From Eudromia elegans (Eukaryota; Chordata; Aves; Tinamiformes; Tinamidae): a stretch of DNA of 64,000 nucleotides. Below are positions 10,314-23,900 of the stretch, one piece after another (within the stretch, counting starts at the first letter, position 1; the number at the start of each line of letters is the position of its first letter). The notes under the pieces were generated by a model, which worked only from the letters and a program-made list of their open reading frames with translations, did no database searches and was not told the origin of the DNA. The position numbers and the translations under genes were made by a program. The stretch covers positions 505,139 through 569,138 of the forward strand of contig PTEX01000016.1 of assembly GCA_003342815.1 (NCBI GenBank). Reading direction: 5' to 3'.

Positions 10314-13300
10314 GTTAGTGGTGCGATTTTCCTCTTTTTTCCACTCCCGGTGTCAGGCAGCGCTCGGGAATGATGCCTTTTCCTTTCGGGTATTGGATAA
10401 ACCAGGTACCTTTGGGAGAGTGAGGGATAAATAACGTGAGTTATGGGAGAATAAAGTGGAAGGCAAAGAAAGGTGCTTGCTCTGTTTTCTTCAATGCAAA
10501 TAGGTATCAGTCAGTGGGGGAGCTGGGAGGCACTGTGGGCAGAGTCTTTTGTTTGGCACTTAAATAGGAGATTTCTGTAAGGTTTGACTCATAAATATTA
10601 GCCATTTGTGATCTCATTCAAAATATGTGTTTTTCTGAAGTCTGTGGGTGTTGATGTACTTCTTCCTTCTGTAGGTTTTAATGCAGGAGTGTCTATTAAC
10701 TTTTACTCTGGAACTGGGCCTCTTGGATACTTTTTAATTCTGTTCATGTTACTTTTTTTCTCCTGTCCGTCTCTGTGTAAAATGCACCCTCGATGTCAAA
10801 CTTGAGAAATTTTTTTGCTTACTATCTTTGCTGATTTTTATTTGCGGTTAAGTGAAGATAAACTTCCATATGAACAAAGTTATTTATTCAGATAAGAGCG
10901 CTGTTAAGATAGTGCAACCTATAACTTTGGTTAACCTATAACTTTGGTTAATCTGTGCAGTTATCAGGCTGCGCGTGAGAATATAAAAACTACTGCAATC
11001 GCCTATTGTTTTTGAGCTTTAGTGTCATGGAAGGGGATTGAATTTTACTAACTCCTAAACTTGCTAGCATTCAGAAAATGGTTATTTTTGTGACCACCAT
11101 GATGGAGGAGGGTTGTCAGAAATCTTTGTAACAGAAAACGGCCGCTTGTCCGAAGCTGAGCACTCTCACGCTGTCACAGCAGCCACGGGTTGTGCTAATG
11201 TCAGTGCTCTTCGTTCTGACTCCAGACTTGAACCAAGCAACGTATCTGAAGAAATAGCCAGGATTTCCTTAATTTTCAGTTGATGGAAAAGATCAATAGT
11301 GTGGTTCTGCAGCTGGTATCCATGGGGTAAAACTGAGACAGGCTCATCATGCAAATAAAATATGAATGAATGTGCCATAAAAAAGTATATAGCCTGCTTA
11401 ATGATTCACATTGCCCTCATAGCAAGTAGCTTGGAGAGTTTGAGACTTGGGCTGGTTTTCTTCTCATCCCACAGGTATGCAGACACCTATTCCAAAGACT
11501 GGATTTTTTTGTTTTGTTTGGTGACTTCCTCTTCTTCTGAATCTATTTTAACTGTAAATGCCCCTAGAAACCATTGATATGGTTATAGAGCAGACCGTTT
11601 CCAGTAGTTTTGTCTTTTAAGTGCAATGCCTGTGTGGAGTAGCTTAAAGTGATTCAGCACCTCAGTGTTTTTCTGCATTTACTTTTGTAACTTCTCCTTT
11701 TAGTCACTGTTGGCGAAGCTTTACTGCTTTGTAATTAGCTGTGTATGTGGGAGCATTCAGAGCCAGATGATCCATCTTGCTGTGCTTTTCTGAGATTTTT
11801 TTTGTGGCTGGTCCTGAGTTTGAGCATGTTTTAAAAGGGACTTCTATGAGTGATTTCACTGTTCCAGTGATCTTGTAGTCATGCAAAACTACAGGAAGCT
11901 GAACTATCTGATGGGTCCAGAGACTGTTCCTCTTTATTTACACAACTTAAATAGCCAAGGGAGCAGCAATGGAAATGTCATCAATATTGACTCAAAGCAT
12001 CTTCTTGAAAGTCTTAATTTACATTATAGCATCTAAGGACTTGAGTAGCAAGCTGTTGACATTGCTGCCTCTAAACATAGCCTCTATCTGAAATGGCCAA
12101 AACCAAAAAGAGCAACTGTGGTCAGTGAACTGTGTGTCACCCTGTCATGCATCTGCATCCTCGTAACACATTTCTGGATGGTAGCTGAGGCACTTCAGCT
12201 TTGCTTGCGTGACATTTCTCTGAAGAAATAGCCGAGCTCTTTGAGTTGGGTTGCAGCAAACTGCATCACCTGGCGCTGCCACTGGCATCTCTGCTGTTCC
12301 TCTGGGTGCTGTGTCCTCTGCAGAGGCGCACTGGGACTGCTGCCCAGATCTTCGCAGAATGTGCTGATGTAAAGGTGGAGAGGCAGCCTTGTAGGTGTTT
12401 GAAAATGTGTTTGTGATGGCAAAAAAACCCCCTAAAACACTGGTTGAATAACTGGTTAATAAAAGCAAATCGTTGGCTGGTTGAGAAATCATAGGGTCAA
12501 AAAGGACCCTAGAGCAGTTCTTCTTGTGTTAATTCACTCTAGCATTTTTTTTCTGAGGATTTTATTCAAATATATAACCAGTGGCATTTCTGCTTTAGTG
12601 AGTGAGATTACTATCTTTCTGGTGCTTAACCAAATTGAGCAAAATAACCAACAGTTTCTCTTAATGTGACTGGATTGCATTGGTAACACACAGGTAGAGA
12701 GCTGATTCTGTAGCAGTCAGCAGAAAGATTTTACTGCGTATCCGGTGGACCTGCTAGCCTTTTTAACATGCACTAGCCCCCGAGTTCAGTTCCTTGGTTT
12801 TACCTGCTCGCTTATGAAAAATAAAAGGCACAGGATGTTTTACAGGGTGCCTATAAATAATGCACTTGCTATATAATTGAGAGAATGTCAGAACTGTTCA
12901 TGGTGGATAAAGGTACTCCAGAAATAAATTTTTAAAGAAAACTTTAACTTCATAGTTCTGTGATATGGATCTTCATTTCTCAAATTGATTTTTCTTCTTC
13001 CTTATGTAAAACTTGCTGGAATTAGTGAGACTTGGAAATGTGTCTTTTTTTTATAACTATAGTTAAGTGCTTCCAGTTACGTTTTTGCTCGTTTTAATAT
13101 GCGGTTGAAGTGAATATGTGTTTCCTTAGATCTTCAAAAGATAAGGGGTTGACCTAATTAGTTTTGCTACAAAACTAGTTTTTCCAAAATTGTGTTAGTA
13201 TTTATGTATTTGTTGAAAATGATTAACCTTAGTATAGCGATTCATGTTGTTAGAACAGTTTAAAATAAAGGAAAAATACTGTTCATTTTTAAACTTTTGA

Positions 13301-16300
13301 CATTGCAAGACTAAGTCTGTTTGCAGACTGACCCTCTGTAAGACTTTAAAATGAATGGTAAATACTATCAGGTTATTACTTTATAACACTGTACTATTCT
13401 AGTAGTTTAGGAAAGAAAAATGAGTGTTAATGAAAAAGCTGCCCAGATCCTACATGAGTGCAATTTCACTGCCCTACTAGTACATTCACATGCACACTGT
13501 ATCTGGCCTTCTCAGCAGAAATTTTAATTTAAGAGTGCCATTCTTGTTAGCCAGCATAGAACTCGGCCTCATTTAAATTGTATGGGAGAGAGACATCTTT
13601 TCCTTGATGCTGACTGCTGGGGAAATATCTATTTCGATGGACTGATGACTCACATACAAATTAGACCTTTTTCTTCCTTTTTTTTTTTCCCCCTACAGAC
13701 TCAGAGATTTTTTTTTTCCCTAAGTGTGTGTCTGAAAACCTTTTGTCCTGTTCCTTTGCTTTATGGTCTTTCTCTTTTATTTTTAATTTTTTTCCTTCCC
13801 AAACTGATGACAGAAAAAATCTGAATCTCTGAAGAACTGGATGGATTTTTCTTTATTTGGAATTCCTGACTTTGTCACAAAAGCAGGACAGACATTCAGG
13901 ATGAAGGGTTTGGGAAGTGAAAGAGCACTACACAGCTGATGAATCTAACTTTAGTTTTCTGAACTGTGACATTGTACTCGTCTACAATTTCCTGTCAAGA
14001 TAAGATACTGGTGGAGAGAGATATATGTTTTGTTTTGCTTTTGTTTTCCCTTTAAGGATTGCCATACCAAGCTCACCTTGTAGAGAAAAAATCCAGAGTT
14101 TTCTTGGTGGCACTTAATTTGGGAACATAGCATGAAAATTAAAAGCAGAAGCTTTAATTTACATATCAAAGTCTGTTATTACATGGTTATATCCAAAATT
14201 ACTAGCTTTTCACAGAAAACAGAAGTTGAAATTGTATCTCTTCTGATTTCTCGTCAAGCTTTCCAAATGTTTTAGGTCAAAATCCTGAGCTGCTTTTTAT
14301 ATTTATTTTTTATTTCTATTTTTTTATTATTGTTCACAGATGCTCAGCTGAATGTGGAAGTATTAAGGCTGGTTTTGAAGTTATAACCCTACCTAGAGTC
14401 AGTTATTTTGTTTTTCTATGATCATTTTCAGTGCAAGTAGTATTAGAACAATTCTTAGCTTTGCAAATACTCTAGGGTATTTCTGTAACTATTTAATGAC
14501 TTTTTAATTAATGCTTTTCTGTTTGTGGATATGCTTCTATATTAACTTGATTTTAAATCTGCTTGGTTGAATAGATTCAGATTTTGTGTGGGGCCACTTG
14601 TCCTGCCTTATAAGTGTTTTCTGCCTGTAATGGTTTGAAATGTAAGTTTGTACATAAAAGACTGGGTTAAGTGGTATAGATGACTGCTTCCCTTTAAGTG
14701 GTAAAATCCAAAGGAAAAGCCTCAGAAATAAATCTATATTAAAGCTACTATGTGCATTATTTGTGAGCCCTTTGTTTTTGTGCTTGCTGCAAATGTTCTC
14801 TTGCTAATGGAATCGTCGGGGACCAATCTGTGCTAGTGTTTTGGGGTTTTTTTACGTGGTTTTGCTAACTTTAGTGTTGACAGCAGAGCTAGCTGAGAAT
14901 GTGTTTTTGACAAAATATGTATGCCAGGTGAAGAAGGGATTCTTGAAAAATACTATATTAATAGAAATATGTTTCCATGATCATGTAGGATGGAAACTTC
15001 CTAATGTTTCTTATCAAATAGTGTGATTATGCTGGCACTCACTTAAAATGTGAGCACCTAAAGTTCTTAAAACTGCTTTGCTCAACCATTGAGATTACTG
15101 TTTTGTTTCCTCATCCTGGTTTGGATGCAGGAGGATATTAGAAAGCATGGGGAGAGGGTTGGGGGGGAAGAGAGAGGGAGACAAGCTAGTGGTTTCTTGG
15201 TCATGTTAACTACATTCTTTGGCTATGTACAAGAGTGACCTACTTTTTTCTTTTCTGATGTTTGAGCATCCGGTAACTCTTGTCATGATCATTTGTCTAC
15301 AGGTCTTAAGGGTTTAATGGTTTTATTTATTTTGTTTGTTTTTCCACCAATCAAAATAATGCACTGTGAGCACTCTTTGCAATATAATAAGCTTAGAGCA
15401 GTGGACTTTGTTGCTTGCTTGCATTATGTTCTGTTAGAATTTGGCAGTAATTACAACTGAGGCTTTATTTAACTCATCTATGCTTCTAGTGGAGTTAATT
15501 TCAAGGGATTTCTTATTAATATTGGATGCTTTGTCAGGCAGGAACAGAATATGCTGCAGTGCTTCTGTGGCAGCTTCTCATAATATGTAGCCTGTGGGTT
15601 GCAGTGTAATGTGATTTTTTCAAAGTTTTTGTTTTAACAGTGTTGTAGTTTATTTTGTTACACAGTACAACTGCTGTGCTTTTCAATTTTCTTGTGTTCT
15701 AAAGCATTAGTATATGACTTTGGGAGGCAAAATTGAAAATTATTTAGCTTAATTTGAATGTGCAGAACATCAATTAACTTTCAGTGTAGTTGAAGTCTGT
15801 GGAAGTTCTGCGTTGGGAGTAATTACAGAAGAGATGATTAAGGTTCTCAAGTGAAAGCTTTCTAGTTGTCCCAGATGTTGAGTTGTTGTAGTTGACTGCA
15901 AAAGGTTTGGCACTTATGAGGATGTCATTTGAAATCAGGTGATACTTGTCATTTTGCTTGAGTTTTTATGACAGGGTGAAAATCGGTAAGTCATTCTCCA
16001 CCCATAAGCCCTGACTTAGCTGAAAAGTAATCTAGGAAATGCCATAGACAGCTTAACTTCTAAGGTTTAATTCTCTGTGCTTGACAAAAATAAGGTTTTT
16101 GAAAACAAAACAAAAAAGGGCACTAAAAGTTTGTATATGAATAAAACTATGCCTTTATTGAGGATAGTCAGCCTAGGTCCATAATTGTATTTGCACAATT
16201 CTGTACATTTAATCTCCATCTTTTGTTCATAGTAAAAGTTTAACATTATTATCAGTGTTCTCCAAGAAATTTGGACAGCGGTTATTTGTTTGGTGTGTTT

Positions 16301-17699
16301 GTAGTGTTTTGGGTGACCTGAATTCCTTTTGCTTTATAAAGGTCAAAGCAGAGTACTGTGAAGCACTTGTTGCAGTGGTGGTGTTTCATTAAGCATTCCA
16401 TACGAGTTGACTTTTTCCTTATGAGGGAAAGCATGTACTGTTTGGGATCTTATACAGTCCTTGCATTAGATTTGTAAAAGGTGTCTCTGTCTATGTAAGC
16501 AGAAAACTAAGACTGAAGCTTGGATGCAGCCCTGTAACCAGTGGTTTACTGAGACAAACTGAGATACTATTGGTCAGTCCTGGCTTTTTGAGATGAATTA
16601 ATTTTGTCACCATGCCTTGACAAGTGTCACTGTGGTTTTCGGTGAGCTTGTCAACAGTTTATTATAGCAGCTTATCCACAGAAGCATGAGCAGATAGTAG
16701 GTTTTTTTAACTGCCCCTTGCTGTACAATGGGGAAGGTTTTAGTTTCTGTATACGAACATAATTTTATTTTGTGCTTTGCTTCCGTATTGACTAAGCAGT
16801 ATCTATTTAAAACTTGTACTGAGCAAAGTGGCTATTGTGGTGATCTTAAAAAGGGAGGATAAATTGAATTAAATCCTCTATGACTTACTTTCATAGTTGC
16901 AAATTGTGCAATTCAGAAGCTCAAACTCCAAGTGCAGATTTTCTGTTTCATTGGTTGGGTGCAGTTATCTCAAAATTTCTGTTATTTGGGATTGGATCTT
17001 TTCCTAAACCCGAACTCAACTAAAGACTGATCCTGCTACAGTGATCATTTGCAGTTCTTTGAATGATCCCCTCATGAATAAACACTTCTAGGTCATCCTT
17101 ACTTTGGCCTAGAATACCTTAAGTGCATTTCTCTAGTAGTGTATGTAATTAGTAGCTTGTGTATACAGTTCCATGGGGATCTGAATGAAAGACCACGCTG
17201 CAAGTTCTTTAGTTTTCTTCCACTCTAGACTGTTTTTTCAAATGCAGCTTCATCTGAGAGCCACAGAAAAAATGTTAAGCTACACAGGGGTGATTCATGA
17301 ATTTTGGTGATAACTTTGCTTTTTAAAGTTTAACATATTAATATTTATGTAGCAGCTAATACGTTGGGGTCCTTTGGCTGGGGTCTTGGGTGCCAAAGCA
17401 GTACACCTATAAAGGAGAGTTTATTTACTGCATGCCCTGGCGTCATTTTTTTTCTTGGCCTTGCTCCTCTTTCTCACTCCCCCTCCCCAATTTTTTAGAC
17501 TATTACTATGGAAAATTACTATTGCAAATTGACTTTTATAAAGAAAAAACCAGAAGCTGTCCTGTCAGGATCTGAATTTAACTGAGTTGATTCATTCATT
17601 CGTTTGTGGCCACATAGGAAGGCCCATATTGCAAAGCCTAATATCTGTTTTACTGTGAAATTGATCTGATTACTCTTGTCTGTCTTATGCTATTTACAG
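10314..17699 (+). other. RNF145: RNF145 intron 1
   Basis: This is about 7.4 kb of AT-rich sequence ending in a clean acceptor (TGCTATTTACAG) at 17699. I see no coding blocks. It contains a 17-bp tandem dimer at 10916-10949, scattered T-rich runs, and a weak CR1-like fragment near 12486 that I did not accept. Confidence 0.7.
10916..10949. repeat. Perfect two-copy 17-bp tandem repeat
   Basis: Two exact adjacent copies of AACCTATAACTTTGGTT. The lack of divergence suggests a recent slippage or duplication event. Confidence 0.85.
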
Positions 17700-17913
17700 T
17701 GTGCTGCAAGTTCACAGAAAGGGAAGAGAATGGCTGCAAAGGAGAAATTGGAAGCCATATTAAATGTGGCCCTAAGGGTCCCAAGCATCATGCTGTTGGA
17801 CGTGTTGTACAGATGGGATGTCAGCTCATTCTTCCAGCAGATCCAAAGAAGTAGCCTGAACAACAACCCTCTCTTCCAGTACAAGTACTTGGCCCTTAAT
17901 ATGCATTATGTCG
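17700..17913 (+). CDS. RNF145: RNF145 first coding exon
   Basis: After the TTTACAG acceptor there are 30 nt of 5' UTR. Then ATG (17730) starts residues 1-61, MAAKEKLEAILNVALRVP and onward to NMHYV. The exon ends at GTAAGT after one base of Gly62. An amphipathic N-terminal helix and the first hydrophobic segment (SIMLLDVLY) are encoded here. The start context is GAGAATGG. Confidence 0.96.
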
Positions 17914-20900
17914 GTAAGTGCATGTGTATTCAAGAGAAAACAGCATGGCAGTAAATAAATTTTTTTTCTTGCTTTAATTGTAAGGATTTGGGAATAGTGT
18001 TATGTAATTACAGCATTTGTTTTGTTGACTGTCTGAAAGAATGACATGCCAGCTGTGGCATGTATTTGATTAGTGAGAAGGATTCTGGGAAATGCCATGC
18101 AAACAATAAGTATGGCAATGCAGTTTATTCGCTTTAACTGGAAACTAGGGGAAGAGGATGTTGCCTGCCTTGGACTGTGGCCATAGCCTCAGAAGGTTGC
18201 CTTTCATTGTAGCATGGATGTGGCTCTTCAGCCCTAAGAGCAGTCTATGTGCTGTGAGAGGATTAGAGCATGTAACAAATCTCTGTTACAGATAAATGGG
18301 TAAAATCACTAGTGCAGCTCAGGTTGCTGAGGTTTGAATCTTGACCTGAAAGTTTAGCTCCGAAATGCTAGAAGTCTGTTTTTAGAGATGAAAGGATTGC
18401 TATTCTGGGATCTGCCTTCCAGGTGGGTGTGTGATTCATCTAGTGACTGCACATGGGGTTAATTAGGGATTGGATGCCGATTGTTGAGGCTGGTAGCCAG
18501 TGTGGATCTGTATCCAGACTGCCTAGCTGCGAGAGAAATGGTTAGTGTGTAACTTCCCAGCTCTGGGCAGGGTTTGTGCTTTGTGGATGGTCTGGAGGAT
18601 AAAGATACACGGAACTGAAATAAAGGAAATATGTTTTAATTAAGTAGCTAGAAAACTGTGATTTTGAAATGGCATATCTAGGCTTTTAATCCTGACTACA
18701 GAAATACTGGCATGTGACTTCTAATCTGTTAAATGTTTATTATCCAGAAGTTATTTGCTCTCGCTGTAAATGGATGTAGCTTTCTGTTACGACAGTTATA
18801 CTTGTGCTGGGAGTAGCAATATATTTACTTGTAATGTAAAAGCTAGTATTACTGACCTGTGTCTTTTCATATGTTTACGGGAGAGGGTAGAGCGTGTTTG
18901 TTGCTGGCAAATGTGACAGGACTCTGGAGACAAGTAACTACAGCTGCCTGCTGCTGCTTTGCTTGTTCTGCATGTACTCATGTAGGCATGCAAATACCTT
19001 TCAGGGACGAGTTTGTCAGATCAGCTTCTAACACAAAACTAACAGGTAGGCATTACGCTATCAGTATGTCAGTGAATAATTTCCAGCTCTGACACAGCTC
19101 TTTCCAGCCATTTGATAGCCTTACCCACACCTGTGTATGTTGATTGAGATATACCAGTGAAAAGTACTGCACAGCAGATAAGTATTATTAGCAAAGTATT
19201 TCTCACTTGGCTGCTATTTTAGTACTAAACCTGTGGGTTCTTCCTTTATACTTTGTACAAATCAGGCTTTTAAGTTGTTGCACATCTTTTATTCTTTGCT
19301 TTTAGAGTATTGAACTTCTGCAATTTTACTACTTCAGTTAGTGGTTACTGCTCAAGAAGATTTTCTAAAGTATCATACAAATTGCCTGTTTAAAAGTTTT
19401 TAAACAGTTTTCAGTGATAAAGCTTTGATAATACTCTTTAAATTGATTTGTTTTGGTTCTGCAGCTTGGGGGATCTCTGTATGTGCTATGTCGCTGTGAG
19501 TATAGACTTACTTTGCATGACTAAACAGGGCCTTATATAGATTTTTTTTCCTTCAATTTGGGAAATCAAGCTACTTTGAAGAAATATTGGGGGCAATTAG
19601 CTGCTAACATGTAACTTCAGCACAAGCGGATAAGACTCTGTGGCCGAGACTTGCACTGGGTGAATTTGTGTGCAGAATACTTACTGCCAATGTAGTTCTG
19701 TAGGTTAATGCACTATTACCAGCTAGAAGTATTTATGAGGAAAGCAGCTTGGGAAACAAACCAACTGGTATAAGTGCAATGTGGTTTCAAAAAATATATT
19801 TTTTTCAAATTACTTGATATAAATTCAAGTAGTTTATCCTTTTAGATGTATCTATGCTACCACTAGTGACTGTTTTAACTCAGACTAGTGTGGACTAGTA
19901 CTGTCTGCTACTGTTAAAACTTCTATGTTTACTTCTGCATTGTAGCATAGCTCTGAGAAGATGGTCACTTCCTCTTTTTTTTTTTTTTTTTTTTTTCATT
20001 TGCATGATGGAGAAGGTAGAAACCACATCATTTCCTCCTGTAAAGGTCAAGGCAGTGCTATTTGTGCTAGCTGGTAAATACTTGAAGCTAGTTTTGAAGA
20101 GAAGTGGCCTTAACCTGTAATCATAGAGTGGGAATTTAAATTGTATTGTGCTTGAGGTACTGAAATTAACTAAAGACATACTATTTTCTTGTTTAAGAAT
20201 AAAAATATGAAAAGATATTCTAGACTTTATTGTCATTGCAAAAAATAGAAATTATAGGGAAAAAGATATTAGGAAAACTAGATATACCAGTCAGACAGAT
20301 ACAATAATGTTGCTGTTAAGTGTCAGAAGAAGCACTTGATTCATTCCAGAAATAAATTTCCCAAAATCATGAGATGAGGAAGCATGTGTTAACATGTAAA
20401 CGCACTCAGTGTGTACCAAGATGAAATGGTGCTCAGATTCAGTCTTATTAAAAGCATCTCTGCATTTGCTGTCCCATGTGGTCTATTTTCTTGCTCTCAG
20501 AAGTATTTAGATAAATGGATAGTAGAATTATTTTCTGAGTGTTACTGTTTTAAGCTGTGGCTATTTTTAATTAAATGCAATTTTATGACATATACTCAGT
20601 CTTTATTCTTTTTCTTAAAAATGTGCTTGCAGTGTTTTCATATTTTCCTGGATAAAAGCTGGTGTATGCTGCATTTGGTAGGCACAGAAGAGAGTAGAAA
20701 ATATGTCATGCTCAAAATAGAGCACAGCCATCTCTTCTTTTTTTTCCCCATCACTGTAGCTTGCCAAGCTTTATACGGCCTGTCTTTGTGTTCCAGGCTT
20801 TTACTAAGCATCTTCCTCAGCATACAAATACCTTCAGGTAACTTTTCTATATGAAGCTGATAACTCTTTTTGGCAACTTGTATAATTTCTTTTATTACAA

Positions 20901-23900
20901 GGCGGAGGGGGGAAAAGATAATGAAAGCTTCCTTGAAAGAAGATGCTTGAAATTGTATAATACCGAATTCACTATTGTATTTTTGAGCCTCAGTTGAGGC
21001 AGGTGCTTTTGCTCCTAATTTAAAACATACTATGACTATGTTCTTACAGTTTCACTTCCTATTCTTAGTTCTTTACCAGTACTCTTCAGGCTGTCCTTAG
21101 TTGTAAATAGTACTACAATTCGTATGATAAGGCATGCTGTAGTATAGAAACTGCCCATGAATTGTGCAGCAGAACTAGAATTTTGATTGTCCATTTTGAT
21201 CATCTAAACTATACTGTAGATCTTTGCAAGGAACTTACCTTTTGTTTTATCTATAATTAGGTGTCCAGTCTGTTACATATTTAAAAATGGTGAAAATACG
21301 TGTTGAAACTGATGCAGTCCACCAGTGATGAATAAATTGTGTTTTATTGAAATTATTTTCCCTGGAACATGTAAATGTTAGTAAGTGGAGTTGAATTTAT
21401 ACTTAACTCTGCCATGGCTTGCTAAGTTAATTCCTATGTAAGTATGTTTAGATAGGGGTTCTCAGTTTAAAATTATTTTTCTACACATTTTTCTGAAAGG
21501 TAAAGTGTTAACTCTCTTAGTTTGAAGTACAGAACTTCCTGCAATGGCAAACCCTTGCTTGGGCAGCTCTGCATACTGGCAGCTGGAGGAGGGGATGTGC
21601 ATTGGCATTGTCTTGCACAGACATTACTCCCCCTAAACTCAAAATACCTTAAAGCCCTCCCATACTTAGACTGTTTTGAAGAGCTTTTTTGCTAGCATGG
21701 CTGAGACAGGCTACGTAAAAGCAACACTTTGTGGCTCTAGTTTGATGCCCCAGTGGCTGTTTGAGACTGATACGGATTTTAGCAGCAAGCGCTGTCTGAA
21801 CGGCTTGGCTCCTGGATTAATTTCAGCTTACTGAATTTTGCATAGGCTGTGTCATAGAGCCATCGTAGCTGTAGGAGAGAGTGTCTTGCGAGTGGTGGAG
21901 ATTCTCAGGCACTCTGCTTTGTAACGGAGTAGCCAAAGGGCTAGTCCTTCTCTCAGCAGTCATCCCAGTCAATGCGAGAGACCCAGTTTGGCAGTTCTTC
22001 CTGGAAGCTTAATATTAACTGAAGATACAGAAGAACTTTTGCCTCTGTCCTTTTGTGTGGCTGAAAATATAAGGGGCTATGGAGGTTCCTTACGGTCTTA
22101 AGCTAGCCTCCATTGAAGAGACCACNGAATCTTGCCTGGGAGTTTCATGCCATGCCTTTAACTACTGTGAGATAAAGCATATCTTTTGAAAACCATCCAC
22201 TGCAGAGGTAGGTGCTTTAGACACAGAGGATTTTGTAAGCCCTCTATGTAAATTGTTCCAGTGGTTGGTTTTCTTGAGAATTAGACACTGAAAATACAGT
22301 GTTTGATCTTGTTATGCTACTCGTGCTGTAATACTTCTGTATTAAAGACATTCTTTAAGAGGGCTGTTTTGTGTTACTGATGTTTGTATCAGGTCATCTT
22401 CTGAATGAGCTGAAATGAAGACATTAAGGGTTAGGCCAGACTAAAAGGACTAGCTTAATGTTTCACTGATCCTGTGTTGTGTCATGACAAGGGTTTGGAT
22501 GGCATTTTATGTATCACAACTTATTGCTTCACAAACTGCTTTGCAAGGCATTATGGAATAGTCATGTCCAAGGACATGACTGAGAGAGTTGCAGCTCGCT
22601 TAAATAAATTTCTTTGTGATCCAAGCAAGTGTGCCATAAGTTTCAGTGCCTCACTTTGTAGTTATCCATCATAAGCAGCTGCTTTTTCAAGAGACAGCAT
22701 TTGTTTGGCAAACCTCTGCAGAAGCAGTATCCAAGTGATGGTGCGGTTTTACTGAGAAATGCTATGAACTGTTGAATTGGCTTTCGTGTTCTGAGTTCTC
22801 ATTTTTAGTCTAAAGCTGAAGGAAACTTTGAGTCATGATGTAAAATGGACACAAGAGATCTGTAATCATGAAAATGAGCACCAGAAAGGTGACTTTGATC
22901 GTGCTCCAGAAGACGCCGTTGTGTGCGGTGCGTCAGTAAAACTCAGCCGCCCAGGTCTGCTGGGAGGTAATGTGGGGTGAGTGAACCTGAGAAACACCTT
23001 GGAGCTGCACAAAGAGCCCATGAGCTGCTGCCTGCCGCTGCAGTGAGCACTGCCGGAGTGAGAGGTTTTCATCTAGCTGAATCAACAAGTTGTAAATGAA
23101 GTCATAAGCTAGCCAACATGTGTGGTTTTGTCTAGCAGTGTTTAACTTCAGCTTTTTTGCTTATTCTTACTGTTTTCACATTTTCTCTAGCAGGGCCCAA
23201 ATCTAGCCCATCCTACAGAATAGGCAATAGAAACTCTGCTTTCTTCTGTTTCTGCATTAGATACTGGATGGTGGCTCTGTGTATTTGAAACATTGACTGT
23301 TTTGGTTTCCTGTAGCACACTGTAGCTGGTAATCTAAGGGTGCAAATGGCAATGCTGTTCCTTAGTTGCATAGCACAAGGACCCTACCAGACACTCACTC
23401 AGCAAAGAATTTATTCTCTCCCACCTTTATTTTCTTTCCCATGCATTTGGACAGTATTTTCCAGGGCACAAGCTGGGCTCAACTGAGCCTGCTGCTTGAA
23501 CTCACTCTAGTGAATTAAGCACAATAAAGCAAATTGCAAGAGTGGGGGGAAAAAAAGAATGGGGAGAGGAATGGACCTAGAGCTTAAAAAGCCATGCGTG
23601 AAAGTGGGCACTGTTAGTGATAACCAGTATGAGAAGGTTGCCCCCCAAAATGGTTGATTTGCAAACTGTAAAACCTTGTACGTGGGGAATTCTCCAGAGA
23701 TATATGTCGTCAGCATCAGATTTTCTTTTGTTGGAGGCGGTGGAAATGAAAACGGAATGTAGCGACCTAGATGAGAAATCTTCTGCAAGACATTTAATTT
23801 CCCAGTCCTTTATTTTTGAAGTTGAATCTCTTTTATGCCATACACTAATTATGTCATTTGTGCTGAAGAAAAGGGAATAGAAGATCCCTTCTAGTATGTC

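Noticed and set aside
12486-12520. AATCATAGGG...AAGGACC, resembling a CR1 3' end
   Set aside because: Only about 25 bases match and no flanking CR1 sequence is readable, so chance cannot be excluded.
19999-20006. ATTTGCAT octamer next to a poly-T run in RNF145 intron 2
   Set aside because: A single 8-mer in AT-rich intronic DNA is expected by chance and has no supporting context.
22230-22300. TTGTTCCAGTGGTTGG segment similar to antisense CR1
   Set aside because: The similarity is limited to a few short words and the order of the rest does not follow CR1.
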